Shown here: positions 6,863 to 16,436 of the stretch, one piece after another | Position numbering within the stretch: the stretch's first letter is position 1 | Layout of the letters: every line of letters starts with the position of its first letter | From: DASPJR01 sp035628505 | GTDB lineage: Bacteria > Planctomycetota > SZUA-567 > H5-PLA8 | Length of the DNA stretch: 64,000 nucleotides | Direction of reading: 5' to 3' | Assembly: GCA_035628505.1 (NCBI GenBank) | Contig: DASPJR010000011.1 | Span: forward strand, 1-64,000 | Notes under the pieces: generated by a model | Seen by the model: only the letters and a program-made list of their open reading frames with translations | Database searches by the model: none | What the model was told of the DNA's origin: nothing | Position numbers and translations under genes: made by a program

Positions 6863-8200
6863 TTACTGCTGCTGAGTCGGCGGCGGCGCCGGCGGGGCTT
6901 TCTTGTCCCCCGTATCCTTCAGATCTTCACCCTTGAGCTCGCCGCCGGCCCATGGCTCAAAGACCAGGCGGCAGCGCGTGCCGCGCTTGGGAATGAGGTG
7001 GCGGTTGACGCTGTAGCCGGCATCGTGCTGCGGATCGGCATTACGCATATCCAGCGGCGTGTTCAAAATCGCATACGGATCCAGCTTCACGGCGACGATC
7101 GACTTTTCTTCGTCGGCCTTGAAGATCATTTTCTTCGTCTCAGGGTCGCGCTCGAATTTCGATCCGGTGAATGCGAACGGCGCGCGCTTCATCACTTTTT
7201 CAGTCTGCGAGTTCCAGGCAAAGAACTCAATCGGCACGCGCACGACTTTTTTCTCAGGCAGCACCGGCATTCCCTTGAGCTCGGCCGCGCCAGGCTGTTT
7301 CGGCATTTTAGGGATGTACTCCTCGCAAGCGGCAATGATCGCCTTGCGTTTGGCGTCGTCGTAAATCAGGCGCGGATCCTGCATCTCCTTCTCGGCAAAG
7401 GGCGATCGCGCCAGGAATTTTCCGCCGCTGTCGCTCAGATCGCGGTCGAGCATATGGCGCAGAAAATGCAGATCGGTGTCCATATCCAGCAGAAGATTCG
7501 CACGGTCCGCGCCTTTCAGCTTCTCAAGCTGCGCCTCCTTCAGCTTGAATCCCGCGAACAGCCGCGGAATGTCGATGCCTGTATCCATGTTGGCGTGCGG
7601 CGATTCCCAGAGGAACTCCACCGAGATCATCACGCCGGCGTCTTTGGGCAGATTAATTTTTCCGTCCTCACCCAGTTCGCCCGCGTAAGTGTACGCACAT
7701 GCCAGCAGCGCCCAGCAGATATCGCGCGGCCGTGCCTGCACCGCGACAATTGTTTCATGCAGTCGCGCGTTGGGTCCACGCGTGACCACCAGAAATTCGA
7801 GCGGCCCCTGCTCAAGCGCAAAATCGCCGTTCATAACGACCAGCTTTTTGTCTTTGTTGATCAGGATATTCGGATCGCCGGTTTTGCCCTTTTCAGCATC
7901 GGCCATGAACGGCGTCAGCTCTCCCAGATCGACAGGCTTCAGCGCTGATTTCTGCACCTGCAACTCACCCAGGAATTTGCGCACAATGACCAGTTGCTGG
8001 GGCTGCAGACTTTCTGTTACTTCGATTTTCGCCAAGGCCTGTTGCGCCGCATCGCCGAGTTTTTTCAGTTCAGCAATGGCCGCCGCGCGCTCCTCTTCGT
8101 TTTCAGACGCCAGCTTCTTTACCAGTGCCGAAACGTCGGAGGCCATAGCACAGAAAGTGAAAAGGGCGCTACACAGGAGGCCAACGCGAAGCTGCCGCAT
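6863..8200 (-). CDS. Secreted YdjY-like domain protein
   Basis: A 445-residue protein with an N-terminal signal peptide (VGLLCSALFTFCAMA, residues about 5-20). A short HEAT-like helical region (about 25-85) is followed by a domain resembling planctomycete YdjY proteins: GPLEFLVVTRGPNARLHETIV and ARPRDICWALLACAY (about 130-170), then VPIEFFAWN...FAFTGSKF (about 320-345). The C-terminus is Lys/Pro-rich and ends in TQQQ. The function of the family is unknown, and an exported location is inferred from the signal. It is the first gene of the minus-strand run toward mqnA. Confidence 0.7.
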   Translation of the reverse strand: MRQLRVGLLCSALFTFCAMASDVSALVKKLASENEEERAAAIAELKKLGDAAQQALAKIEVTESLQPQQLVIVRKFLGELQVQKSALKPVDLGELTPFMADAEKGKTGDPNILINKDKKLVVMNGDFALEQGPLEFLVVTRGPNARLHETIVAVQARPRDICWALLACAYTYAGELGEDGKINLPKDAGVMISVEFLWESPHANMDTGIDIPRLFAGFKLKEAQLEKLKGADRANLLLDMDTDLHFLRHMLDRDLSDSGGKFLARSPFAEKEMQDPRLIYDDAKRKAIIAACEEYIPKMPKQPGAAELKGMPVLPEKKVVRVPIEFFAWNSQTEKVMKRAPFAFTGSKFERDPETKKMIFKADEEKSIVAVKLDPYAILNTPLDMRNADPQHDAGYSVNRHLIPKRGTRCRLVFEPWAGGELKGEDLKDTGDKKAPPAPPPTQQQ

Positions 8201-8472
8201 GGTTTAATTTCCTTTCTCAAGCGGACCTGCTTGTACAGAATACCGCCATTGCCTGTCCACAATACCGCCAGTACCTGCAATGCAGGTTTACGATCTTCAT
8301 CAGAGAGAGCACTGCATTGCTTGACGACCGCCGTTCTTAAGCGGATTCCATGCCGAACCGGATTCTCTAATGATAACGTATCGGCTGGCACAGTATTGCG
8401 CGGTGGAGTATTTTGAAGGAAGGAGGATGAGCTCAGAGTCGCGTCGTTGCGCGCGAGCCCGCACACTTTTTC

Positions 8473-9741
8473 ATGCTCGAAAACCAGCCGCCCGAGATCC
8501 CCTCAACGCCCACGCCGGCGCCTCCACCGGCCAGCAGTAGTGAACCTATAGAAGTTGTGCCTCCGGACTCATCGTTGTCAGACCAGCCGCCTTTGGCTGC
8601 AACAACCTCGGAACTTCCGCGCGGTCCTGTGGAGGTGGTTCCAGACGACACGCACCAGCCCGGTTTAATTGAAAAGTGGCTGCAACAGAACACTGCTCCG
8701 CTGCTGGTGCTGTTCCTCTCGCTTTCGATGCTGATCATCGTGGAAAGCCTGCAGATGGTGATCAGCAGGCCGCTGCCTGAAAAAACTCCCAGCATGGCAG
8801 CGGAAGACCCGGTGACCGGAAAGGAAAAGCCCAGGAAATCGCCGCGCAAGGCAGCGCTGGATCAGGTTTCAGCCCTGGGTTTTAAGCCACCGCCGCATAT
8901 CGGCTTCGCAATTTTTGCCGGCGCCATTTTACTTGCGCTTGCGCTCGGTTTTCCAGAAGCACGCGCCTTCCTTGCGCGAATTTTCCTGTTCGTCGCGCGG
9001 CGACCTCTTCCGGCTTTGCACTTCCTCGACTTTGCAGCGGTATTCGTCGTCTTTCTCGCCTCTGCCCGCATCTTTGCGGCGACGCTGCTGAGCAGCGGGA
9101 TTCTTCCTCCGGGTGCCGAGCGATCGGCGGCGCAGGTTCTCATGGGCCTTGCTTTCGGAACAGCTCTCGCCGCGGGCATCTACCTGGCGCAGCACCGCGC
9201 CGGTTCCGCTCGAGGTTCATTCGGCATCTGGCCATTCTGGAAACTTGCGCCGACCGAAGGACCGCGTCCGATCTGGCAGGACATTGCAGTTGGAATCCTC
9301 GCGTATCCACCGTCGATGCTGATCATGGGATTGTGCCTTTACGTCAATCATGCCATCGTTTACCTGCTCGACCGGCCGCAAGACGAACACATGCTGATCG
9401 GCGAGCTCGCCAAGCCGCAGAGCATCACTGCGCTGATCATCACCTTCATTATGGCAACCGCAGGCGCGGCGTTTTTTGAAGAGCTGCTCTTCCGCGGCAT
9501 GCTGTATAACGTGCTGCGGCGCTATGTCTCGGTGGTTCCGGCCGCGTGCATTGCGGGATTCGCCTTTGCGGCCGTGCATGTGATCTGGTCGCAGATTCTC
9601 GGCTTGTTTGTCCTCGCCCTGATTCTCACGTGGCTCTACGACCGCACGGGACGGCTGGTTGCCAGCATGACGCTCCATGCTGTCAACAACTTCGTTGCTT
9701 TGGTGCTGACGCTGTTACTGACCCACTATTCTAAAGGGTAA
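8473..9741 (+). CDS. CPBP-family intramembrane protease with long N-terminal extension
   Basis: A 422-residue membrane protein. Residues 1-60 are a Pro/Ser/Thr-rich cytoplasmic tail, followed by a TM segment (about 75-93) and further hydrophobic segments. The C-terminal third is a CPBP (CAAX protease/bacteriocin-processing) domain: FFEELLFRG with the catalytic glutamates at 336-337, FAAVHVIW (His near 369) and TLHAVNNF (His near 402). These proteases cleave or process membrane substrates; the substrate here is unknown. The start is poorly supported, because no Shine-Dalgarno sequence precedes ATG 8473 and the frame is closed just upstream. A different-frame 37-codon reading from ATG 8427, just behind GGAAGGAGG, overlaps it and could couple translation. 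Confidence 0.85.
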   Translation: MLENQPPEIPSTPTPAPPPASSSEPIEVVPPDSSLSDQPPLAATTSELPRGPVEVVPDDTHQPGLIEKWLQQNTAPLLVLFLSLSMLIIVESLQMVISRPLPEKTPSMAAEDPVTGKEKPRKSPRKAALDQVSALGFKPPPHIGFAIFAGAILLALALGFPEARAFLARIFLFVARRPLPALHFLDFAAVFVVFLASARIFAATLLSSGILPPGAERSAAQVLMGLAFGTALAAGIYLAQHRAGSARGSFGIWPFWKLAPTEGPRPIWQDIAVGILAYPPSMLIMGLCLYVNHAIVYLLDRPQDEHMLIGELAKPQSITALIITFIMATAGAAFFEELLFRGMLYNVLRRYVSVVPAACIAGFAFAAVHVIWSQILGLFVLALILTWLYDRTGRLVASMTLHAVNNFVALVLTLLLTHYSKG

Positions 9742-9776
9742 AAAAAAGCCCGCGCATTCCGTTGGAGTGCGCGGGC
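9740..9776 (-). terminator. Rho-independent terminator for the 197-aa protein gene
   Basis: GC-rich arms at 9748-9760 and 9764-9776 form a 13-bp stem (GCCCGCGCA core, one mismatch) with a three-base loop. On the minus strand it is followed by a run of eight T. It sits just downstream of the minus-strand gene ending at 9796 and overlaps the stop of the CPBP gene. Confidence 0.85.
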
Positions 9777-9795
9777 GAATACAGCTCGACGACGC

Positions 9796-10389
9796 TCAAC
9801 CTTTGCCGGTCAGCTTTTTCGTGTTCTCCGAAATGTCGAGTGAGAACATCAGCTCAAAGATCGTATGACCATGGCGCGACTGGACGCCTTTGGACGCAGC
9901 GGCGGCCGCCGGCGGATGGTTGTCCTCGATCTTGATATTCAGCGTCGCGTGGTCGCCTTTGCCGGAGATATCGCTGAGCAGCGCGGCGAGCGTGCTCTTC
10001 TTGATGTCCAGTTTCAGCCCCGCGCCGCCATTGATCAGCTTGCCGCTGAAATCACCTTTGAGCTTGCCCTTGTCATCTGAGGTGGCCGTCAGTTTCAGCA
10101 GCCCTGTGCCGAACGTGATCGTGATCACCGGCCGATAGGTGGCTGTCGTGGCCGAGTCCACCCATGCTGCCGGCTTCACGCTGTCATATTTGTGATTGCC
10201 CAGGTCGACCTGGATCGACGATGAATCCTTGCCTGTCGAACCGTCTTTCATGATCTTGAAGGTGACACGCTGCTTTACGCCATTCGGACCCACGGCGCCG
10301 CCTTCGTTGTGCCGATTGGCGACAGAGAGTGCAAAAGCGCTGTTAACCGTAAGAAACATCGCCGCGACTGCAAACAGTACCGACTTCAT
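9796..10389 (-). CDS. Secreted hypothetical protein (197 aa)
   Basis: I do not recognise this protein. It begins with a clear signal peptide (MKSVLFAVAAMFLTVNSAFA). The mature part is rich in Gly, Thr, Lys and Asp with alternating hydrophobic residues, as in beta-sandwich or beta-barrel exported proteins. GGGAGGGG lies about five bases before the ATG, giving a strong start. It is transcribed toward its own terminator at 9740-9776, so it is probably monocistronic. Confidence 0.75.
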   Translation of the reverse strand: MKSVLFAVAAMFLTVNSAFALSVANRHNEGGAVGPNGVKQRVTFKIMKDGSTGKDSSSIQVDLGNHKYDSVKPAAWVDSATTATYRPVITITFGTGLLKLTATSDDKGKLKGDFSGKLINGGAGLKLDIKKSTLAALLSDISGKGDHATLNIKIEDNHPPAAAAASKGVQSRHGHTIFELMFSLDISENTKKLTGKG

Positions 10390-10461
10390 AATCCCCTCCC
10401 GAATGTTTGATCTGTTTGATCTGCTGAAAAGATGAACTGGCCCGACGCTAACGTCCGAACC

Positions 10462-11427
10462 TTAAAATTTCACTCCAACGCTGAAGTGAACGACGTAATC
10501 CTGCTTCTGATGCGTGCCGTTGTATTCCTGGTAGACAGGCATCGGGACAGTCATGTTCAGAATGAGGCGATCGAGCGGCTTGGCGGATATTCCGGGCAGA
10601 ACAAAGATCGATTGTCCACCGTGGTTCCGATCGACCTCGCCGTTGACCTTGCCTTTGAACTCGTTGATGGATTGAAGCCCCAGTGACGGATAAAGCTTCC
10701 AGCCGAGCGGCTCATGCGAAAGCTTTTTGCTCGCGCTGAGCGTGCCGCGCAGAATATCCCCGGCTTTGAAATGCTGCGTGCCCTCTCCTTTTACCGTGTA
10801 GCTGATGGCAGCCGACGCACCCCACGCGCCCCAGCTTTTTGAAACCGCGCCGCCCAGCGTTCCATCCCAGCTTCCCGAGCCCGGCTGATTCTCCGGGTCG
10901 ATCAGCGGGCCGGACGGCGCGTGCTCATTGGTGTCTCCGGTCGGAAACTTGATGCTTCCGAAAAAACCAACGTCCACCGGAAACGATTCGCTCTGCTGCT
11001 TCAGGCTGTACTTAAAATCGAGTTCAAGATCCCCGAAGCCGTTTGCGAACTCGTGGTTGCCGAGCACCAGCGGGTCGAACACATTCACCTGCCGCAGATG
11101 CCGGTAGCCTTGCGAAATGCCGACCTCCAGCCGCTTCGTCGCCTGGCAGGCCACACGCATTGTCACGAACCATTCGTCGAGAACGCTGTGCATGTGCCCG
11201 TTCGGACGATCGTTGATTTCGAGCGCCACGCTGGGATTGATGCGGTCCCAGTTGCGGTACTCAAATGCAGTCGTCAGCGTCCAGCGGTAACGCGGATCAC
11301 CGATGCCGGCGGTGAGTCCCACTGCGCCGCCGCGCTCCGGATCGCCGCCCACTTTACACGAATCACAGGCGGACACGGCCGTACTTACCAGTGCGATCAG
11401 CCCTAATGCTGCTCTGTAAACGTTCAT
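10462..11427 (-). CDS. Outer-membrane beta-barrel-like protein
   Basis: About 321 residues from ATG 11427, chosen because GGGAGA lies four bases upstream and the signal peptide (RAALGLIALVSTAVSA) follows immediately. The upstream in-frame start at 11478 lacks these. The mature protein begins with CDSCKVGG and continues as alternating amphipathic strands rich in aromatic and Gly residues, ending in VVHFSVGVKF with a terminal Phe, typical of outer-membrane barrels. It resembles putative transport or conduit proteins of the phenol-degradation MetA type, but this assignment is tentative. Confidence 0.7.
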   Translation of the reverse strand: MNVYRAALGLIALVSTAVSACDSCKVGGDPERGGAVGLTAGIGDPRYRWTLTTAFEYRNWDRINPSVALEINDRPNGHMHSVLDEWFVTMRVACQATKRLEVGISQGYRHLRQVNVFDPLVLGNHEFANGFGDLELDFKYSLKQQSESFPVDVGFFGSIKFPTGDTNEHAPSGPLIDPENQPGSGSWDGTLGGAVSKSWGAWGASAAISYTVKGEGTQHFKAGDILRGTLSASKKLSHEPLGWKLYPSLGLQSINEFKGKVNGEVDRNHGGQSIFVLPGISAKPLDRLILNMTVPMPVYQEYNGTHQKQDYVVHFSVGVKF

Positions 11428-11524
11428 GCTATCTCCCACGCTCCGGCTGCATTCGTGATCGTGCGCGCGAAAAGGCACGGCAGAGCACGTTGATGAAGCC
11501 GGAAATTAACCTGACACGGAACGA

Positions 11525-11920
11525 TCAGGCGTGGCGTGGAGGAGGCGTTGGAATTTTGTGGATTGGTGCAGGCAAAGCAGAATCATCTGCCGAGCAGATG
11601 TCTTCTGAAGGCGAAGAAATGCCAGTATCAGGCGAGAGAACCGGTGCCGGCTGATCGAAATCGGAAATCACGAGAACAAACGCGGTTGTATTGATCGCAT
11701 TGCCAGGCTTGACGGTCGCCAGCGTCCAGACCGACTGTGGCGCCTCGCGCTCAATGACCTCACCGGACGGACCGTGGCAGGAGATCGTGACCGTCGGGCA
11801 TTCGCAGAGCACGCGTCCGCAAGGGCCGGTAATGCGCGGAATCTGTCCCAGCGGCAGCGCGCCAAGCACGAGGCAGCCAACAAGCGCCAGAGCGCCAAAG
11901 GCTTTCCGCACATACGCCAT
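11525..11920 (-). CDS. Small secreted hypothetical protein
   Basis: About 131 residues from the ATG at 11920. It has a hydrophobic N-terminal segment (KAFGALALVGCLVLGALPLG) that could be a signal peptide or anchor. A Cys-containing stretch follows (CGRVLCECPTVTISC), then a short beta-rich region and a Pro/Ser-rich tail. I do not recognise a family. A lipoprotein reading via LVGC is possible. It is probably independent of the barrel gene downstream (about 97 bases apart). Confidence 0.5.
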   Translation of the reverse strand: MAYVRKAFGALALVGCLVLGALPLGQIPRITGPCGRVLCECPTVTISCHGPSGEVIEREAPQSVWTLATVKPGNAINTTAFVLVISDFDQPAPVLSPDTGISSPSEDICSADDSALPAPIHKIPTPPPRHA

Positions 11921-12179
11921 GCGACTCGTTTTCACGCGACACTGCTCCATTACGTACAGATGACGAGAAGAGCAGGAGTTTATTCGAGAAATTCCGAAAC
12001 GCAAGAGGCCGCTAAGCCATAGACTTAAGCAGCAGTGATGAAAATGATTTTTAAGTCCCAGAACTTTTTTGCGCGCGTGGTATAAGCCACTTGTGCGTGG
12101 GCGTTATTATTAAGGGTTGAACCGCTGCCTGGCGCTAAGCGCTTGAGGTGGTGGCTCAAAAACTTTGGAGGACACAAGC

Positions 12180-12254
12180 ATGGCCAAGGGCAACAACAGC
12201 CGCAAAAAGGAAGTCAAGAAGCCCAAGAAGGATGCCGCCGCTAAGAAGAAGTAA
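12180..12254 (+). CDS. 24-residue lysine-rich small protein
   Basis: The frame reads MAKGNNSRKKEVKKPKKD and continues for six more Ala/Lys residues to TAA at 12252. TTGGAGGACACAAGC provides a near-perfect ribosome site (GGAGG, about 9 bases before ATG). A strong intrinsic terminator follows 17 bases after the stop, so this is a dedicated one-gene transcript. The composition (about half Lys/Arg) suggests nucleic-acid or ribosome binding, which is an inference. From memory, very similar MAKGN...KEVKKPKK small proteins occur in other bacteria without known function. Confidence 0.75.
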   Translation: MAKGNNSRKKEVKKPKKDAAAKKK

Positions 12255-12271
12255 GCGCGTGCCCGAGAATG

Positions 12272-12310
12272 AAAATCGCCCCTGGGTGAGGAACGCAGGG
12301 GCGATTTTTA
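12272..12310 (+). terminator. Intrinsic terminator after the lysine-rich protein gene
   Basis: The arms AAAATCGCCCCTG (12272-12284) and CAGGGGCGATTTT (12296-12308) are perfectly complementary over 13 bases with an 11-base loop, and the 3' arm runs into a T tract. The matching A tract makes it potentially bidirectional. Confidence 0.9.
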
Positions 12311-12438
12311 TTGCCACTCAGGACAAATACTGCACGAAGCCAAGCGTTGCCGTGTGTGCAATAGGCTACGGGGAAGAGTCTTTGCGAGCCGCCGCTTGCG
12401 CCACGCACTTGACTGTCTCGTCGCCGCCGAGCGCATAC

Positions 12439-15400
12439 TCACGCGTTCGCGACTTGCGGTTTCTGCTGCCAGCGCGGCGGCGCGGGCTTCTGGGCCTGAT
12501 TGCCTTCGCCGGTCACGCGCACGGCTCCGCGGTCGAGAATGTCACGCAGCGCGGCGAAGAGTTCGGGCGCGGCGCGGATGCCCTTTCCCTGGCCCGAGCG
12601 CACGATCACGGTGGCAGGGTTGCCATTGATGTCCTCGACTTCGACGTGGAAATACACTTCGACGTTGCCGGGATATTCTTTCATCACGCCCAGCACAGAT
12701 TTGAGCTTCGCTTCCACCGCAGCGGTCGGATTCGCCGGCGCGTCGCTCTTGGCCTTGCTGTTACCGTTTCCATTGCCGTGACCGTTTCCATTCTGCGCGC
12801 CGGCTTTGGTATTCTTTGAAATGCCATTCGGGCTCACCGCAATGCCAACCTCTTTGGTGTAAATCGCAGCAGCCGCATCGACCGTGAGAATATCATCAAC
12901 AAGGAGCGACATCGGCGGCGGGCCGCCTTCGGCGTCCTGCTTTTTGACCATGCCGCCGTTGTCAGCTTTCACTTTGCCTTTGAAGAAGAGAATGCGATCC
13001 GGCGCGAGGAGATCTTTGAAGCGGGCGTACGCTCGCGGGAAGATCACGGCCTGCATGCTGCCCGTGAAATCTTCGATCGAGAGGATCGCCATCTTCTCGC
13101 CCTTGCTGCGCGTCACCGTCGTCTGCACGCTTGTTACGTACGCGCCCACAACGACCATGTAGCCGTCGGGAATTTCACCGAGGCCCTTAATGGACCGCGT
13201 CGAAAGTCCTTCGACGAGCTCGCGCGCTTCGGCCAGCGGATGACCCGAGAGATAAAAGCCCAGCACCGATTTCTCTTCTTCCAGACGCTTCTTCTCCGGC
13301 CAGTCTGGAACGCGCGGAAGCTGCGGACGGAAATCGCCCTTGGATTGCTCCTCGCCGCCACCGCCGAACAGGTTCCCCTGCCCTGCGTTGCGATCCTGGC
13401 GCATGGTGCTGCCCTGCGTCATGGCATCTTCGATAGCCGCCAGCAGCGAAGCGCGCCCCATTCCGCCAGAGATGCCGTCAAACGCGCCGGCTTTGATCAG
13501 ACTTTCAAGGCAGCCCTTGTTGACGTTCTTCGAGTCGATGCGCTCACAGAAATCGTACAGGTCTTTGAACTTTCCGTTCTTCTCGCGCTCGGCGACGATG
13601 CTTTCAACTGCCTTCTCGCCGACGCCTTTGATCGCGCCAAGCGAGAAACGCAGCAGCGTGTCGTTCTCGATGCCAAAGCGGATGCCCGATGAATTGATAT
13701 CCGGCGGCAGGACGTCAAGGCCCATGCGGCGAGACTCGTCGATGTACTCAACGACTTTATCGGTCTTGCCCTGTTCAAGCGACATATTGCCGGCCATGAA
13801 CTCGGCCGGATAATTCGCTTTCAAGTAGGCCGTCTGATAGGCGACAAACGCGTACGCCGCGGCGTGCGATTTATTGAAGCCGTACGACGCGAACTTCTCG
13901 ATGGTTTCGTACAGCGCCTTGGCTTTCGCCGGATCGATGCCGTTCTTCGCGCAGCCGTCCACGAACTGGACGCAGTACTTCTCCATCAGGTCTTTCTTCT
14001 TTTTGCCCATCGCCTTTCTGAGACTGTCAGCTTCGGAGAGCGTGAAGCCGGCGAGCTGATTGGCGATCTGCATGACCTGTTCCTGATAGACGATGATGCC
14101 GTACGTGTCTTTCAGGATGGGTTCGAGCTGCGGAATTTCGTAAACGACCGGCTCCGCGCCATGCTTGCGCGCGCAGAAGCTTGGGATGAACTGCAGCGGG
14201 CCAGGCCGGAACATGGCGTTGAGCGCGACGAGGTCTTCCAGGCAGTCGGGCCGCGCATCGACGAGCATCTTGCGCATGCCTTCGGATTCGAACTGGAACA
14301 CCGCGCGCGCGTCGCCGCGGCTCATCATGCGGTAGGTCTTCGCGTCATCGAGCGAAATCTTGTCGAGATCGATCGTGCCTTCTTTGGTGAGCGGCTCCTT
14401 CACCTTCGTGCCGCGCCGTTCCTTGATCAGGTCGCACGTGACTTTGAGCTTCGTCAGCGTTTCAAGGCCAAGGAAGTCGATCTTCAGCAGGCCCACGGGA
14501 TCGATGTGCGCCATTTCGTACTGCGTCAGCGTCATCCCGTTTTTGTCGGTGTACAGCGGGCAGTACTCGGTGACCGGCTTGTCGGCGATCACCAGGCCGG
14601 CTGCGTGACAACCCGTGTTGCGCGCGATGCCCTCACACTTACGCGCCAGATCGATGAGCTCTTTGGCGCGCTCGTCATTCGTATACAGCGTCTTGAGTTC
14701 TTCGACGTCGTCGACAGCGTAGATTGTCGCGTCGCCGTCCGCGCGTTTTTCCGGCGCAGGCTTGAGGACGATCTTTTTGCCCGGTTCCATCGGGATCAGC
14801 TTGGCAACATTGTTGACTTCGGGTAATTCCCAGTTCATCACGCGCCCGACGTCGCGCACGGCGCCTTTTGCGAGCATGGCGTTGAACGTGATAATGTTGG
14901 CCGTGCAGTCGCGCCCGTATTTTTCCTGTACGTAGGTGATCACTTCGCTGCGGCGGCTCTGGCAGAAGTCGATGTCGATATCGGGCATCTCGTTGCGGCC
15001 TTCGTTGACGAAGCGCTCAAAGATGAGGTTGTATCGCAGCGGCTCGAGGTTGGTGATACCCAGCGCGTAGCAGACGATTGAGCCGGCCGCGCTGCCGCGG
15101 CCTGGTCCGACGGGAATGCCGCGCGCGCGCGCTTCGCGGATGATGTCCCAGACGATCAGCAGGTAGCCGACGAACCCCATCTTCTCGAGCACGCGCAGCT
15201 CTTCGTTTGCGCGCGCCATCATTTTCTCAGGCACCGGATCGCCGTAGCGCCACTTCATGCCATCCATCACCTGCCGGCGGAAATAAACGTTGGGCTCTTC
15301 GCCGTTGGGAATCTTGAAGACAGGAAAATGATAGTCGCCGAATTTCAGTTTCAGGTTGCAGCGGTCGGCGATCTCCAGCGTGTTGCCAAGCGCCTGCGGA

Positions 15401-16263
15401 ATTTCGCCGAAGAGCTTCGCCATCTCTTCGCTGCTCTTAAGGTAGAACTCGTCGCAGGCAAACTTCAGGCGCTGCGTGTCGCTGAGCAGTTTTCCGGTGC
15501 CGATGCAGAGCAGCGCGTCATGCGCCTTGGCGTCGTCGCGGTCGGTGTAGTGGCTGTCGTTGGTGCAGATCAGCTTGCCGCCGAGCTCCTTCGACATCTT
15601 TATAATTGCCTCATTTACTTTCTTTTGAAGTGAGGCGAGTTCGCGCATGGCTTCGGTCGCTTCAGGCGTTTCGGCGCGGCCGATGCAGTGATCCTGCAGC
15701 TCGAAGTAGAAGTTCTCCTTGCCGAAGATCTCCTGGTAGATGCCAGCCTGACGGTACGCAGCGGAATAATCCTTATTCAGAACATTCTGCGGCACTTCGC
15801 TGCCGATGCAGCCGCTGGACGCGATTAATCCTTTGCTGTGCCTGGCGAGCAGCTCACGGTCGACGCGCGGATGGTAGTAGAACCCTTCCTGGTACGCGCT
15901 GCTCGAGAGCTTCATCAAATTCTTGTAGCCGTCCAGATCGGCGGCCCAGAGCAGCAGGTGGTGGTCGTAATGGCCTTCCACTTTCTCGCGCTTTGTGCGG
16001 CTCTCGCCGTTGGGAACGACATACGCTTCCATGCCGATGATCGGCTTGACCGGCGGGAGGCCGACCTTGTCGACGTCCTTCTCCGTTTCCTTGCATGTCT
16101 TGTAAAATTCAATCGCGCCGAACATGTTGCCATGATCGGTGATCGCCAGCGCGGGCTGATTCATCTTGCGCGCACGCTTGACGATGTCGGCAATGCGCGA
16201 GGCGCCGTCGAGGAGGCTGTACTGCGTATGCGTGTGAAGATGACAAAACGTCGGCGCGGGCAT
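12439..16263 (-). CDS. dnaE: DNA polymerase III alpha subunit
   Basis: About 1274 residues. The start is taken at MPAPTFCHLHTHTQYSLLDG (16263). The in-frame ATG at 16320 would translate an intergenic GAGTCTGGAGTC repeat. The PHP domain is N-terminal (HLHTHTQYSLLDG, ITDHGNMFGAIEF), followed by the polymerase core with PDIDIDF catalytic acidic residues and the finger/beta-binding regions, and a C-terminal OB-fold region. It is the replicative polymerase of the DnaE1 type. A low-complexity Asn/Gly-rich linker with one His lies near residue 1175 before the last domain. It is transcribed alone. Confidence 0.97.
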   Translation of the reverse strand: MPAPTFCHLHTHTQYSLLDGASRIADIVKRARKMNQPALAITDHGNMFGAIEFYKTCKETEKDVDKVGLPPVKPIIGMEAYVVPNGESRTKREKVEGHYDHHLLLWAADLDGYKNLMKLSSSAYQEGFYYHPRVDRELLARHSKGLIASSGCIGSEVPQNVLNKDYSAAYRQAGIYQEIFGKENFYFELQDHCIGRAETPEATEAMRELASLQKKVNEAIIKMSKELGGKLICTNDSHYTDRDDAKAHDALLCIGTGKLLSDTQRLKFACDEFYLKSSEEMAKLFGEIPQALGNTLEIADRCNLKLKFGDYHFPVFKIPNGEEPNVYFRRQVMDGMKWRYGDPVPEKMMARANEELRVLEKMGFVGYLLIVWDIIREARARGIPVGPGRGSAAGSIVCYALGITNLEPLRYNLIFERFVNEGRNEMPDIDIDFCQSRRSEVITYVQEKYGRDCTANIITFNAMLAKGAVRDVGRVMNWELPEVNNVAKLIPMEPGKKIVLKPAPEKRADGDATIYAVDDVEELKTLYTNDERAKELIDLARKCEGIARNTGCHAAGLVIADKPVTEYCPLYTDKNGMTLTQYEMAHIDPVGLLKIDFLGLETLTKLKVTCDLIKERRGTKVKEPLTKEGTIDLDKISLDDAKTYRMMSRGDARAVFQFESEGMRKMLVDARPDCLEDLVALNAMFRPGPLQFIPSFCARKHGAEPVVYEIPQLEPILKDTYGIIVYQEQVMQIANQLAGFTLSEADSLRKAMGKKKKDLMEKYCVQFVDGCAKNGIDPAKAKALYETIEKFASYGFNKSHAAAYAFVAYQTAYLKANYPAEFMAGNMSLEQGKTDKVVEYIDESRRMGLDVLPPDINSSGIRFGIENDTLLRFSLGAIKGVGEKAVESIVAEREKNGKFKDLYDFCERIDSKNVNKGCLESLIKAGAFDGISGGMGRASLLAAIEDAMTQGSTMRQDRNAGQGNLFGGGGEEQSKGDFRPQLPRVPDWPEKKRLEEEKSVLGFYLSGHPLAEARELVEGLSTRSIKGLGEIPDGYMVVVGAYVTSVQTTVTRSKGEKMAILSIEDFTGSMQAVIFPRAYARFKDLLAPDRILFFKGKVKADNGGMVKKQDAEGGPPPMSLLVDDILTVDAAAAIYTKEVGIAVSPNGISKNTKAGAQNGNGHGNGNGNSKAKSDAPANPTAAVEAKLKSVLGVMKEYPGNVEVYFHVEVEDINGNPATVIVRSGQGKGIRAAPELFAALRDILDRGAVRVTGEGNQAQKPAPPRWQQKPQVANA

Positions 16264-16436
16264 TGATTTTGAGTCCAGAGTCTGGAGTCTTGGAATCTGG
16301 AGTCGCGACGGCAACTCCATTGCATCCAGTTTAGTCCGTTAGAGGATGGTTCAAACGCGGAAGCGCGAAACTTTTTTTGACCCGAAAAGACTTCATTCAC
16401 CGCAGAGACGAAAAGGCGCAGCGAACAGCTTTAATG

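Noticed and set aside
12024..12179. Riboswitch or tRNA in the leader of the lysine-rich protein gene
   Set aside because: There is a weak stem but no cloverleaf and no recognised aptamer core.
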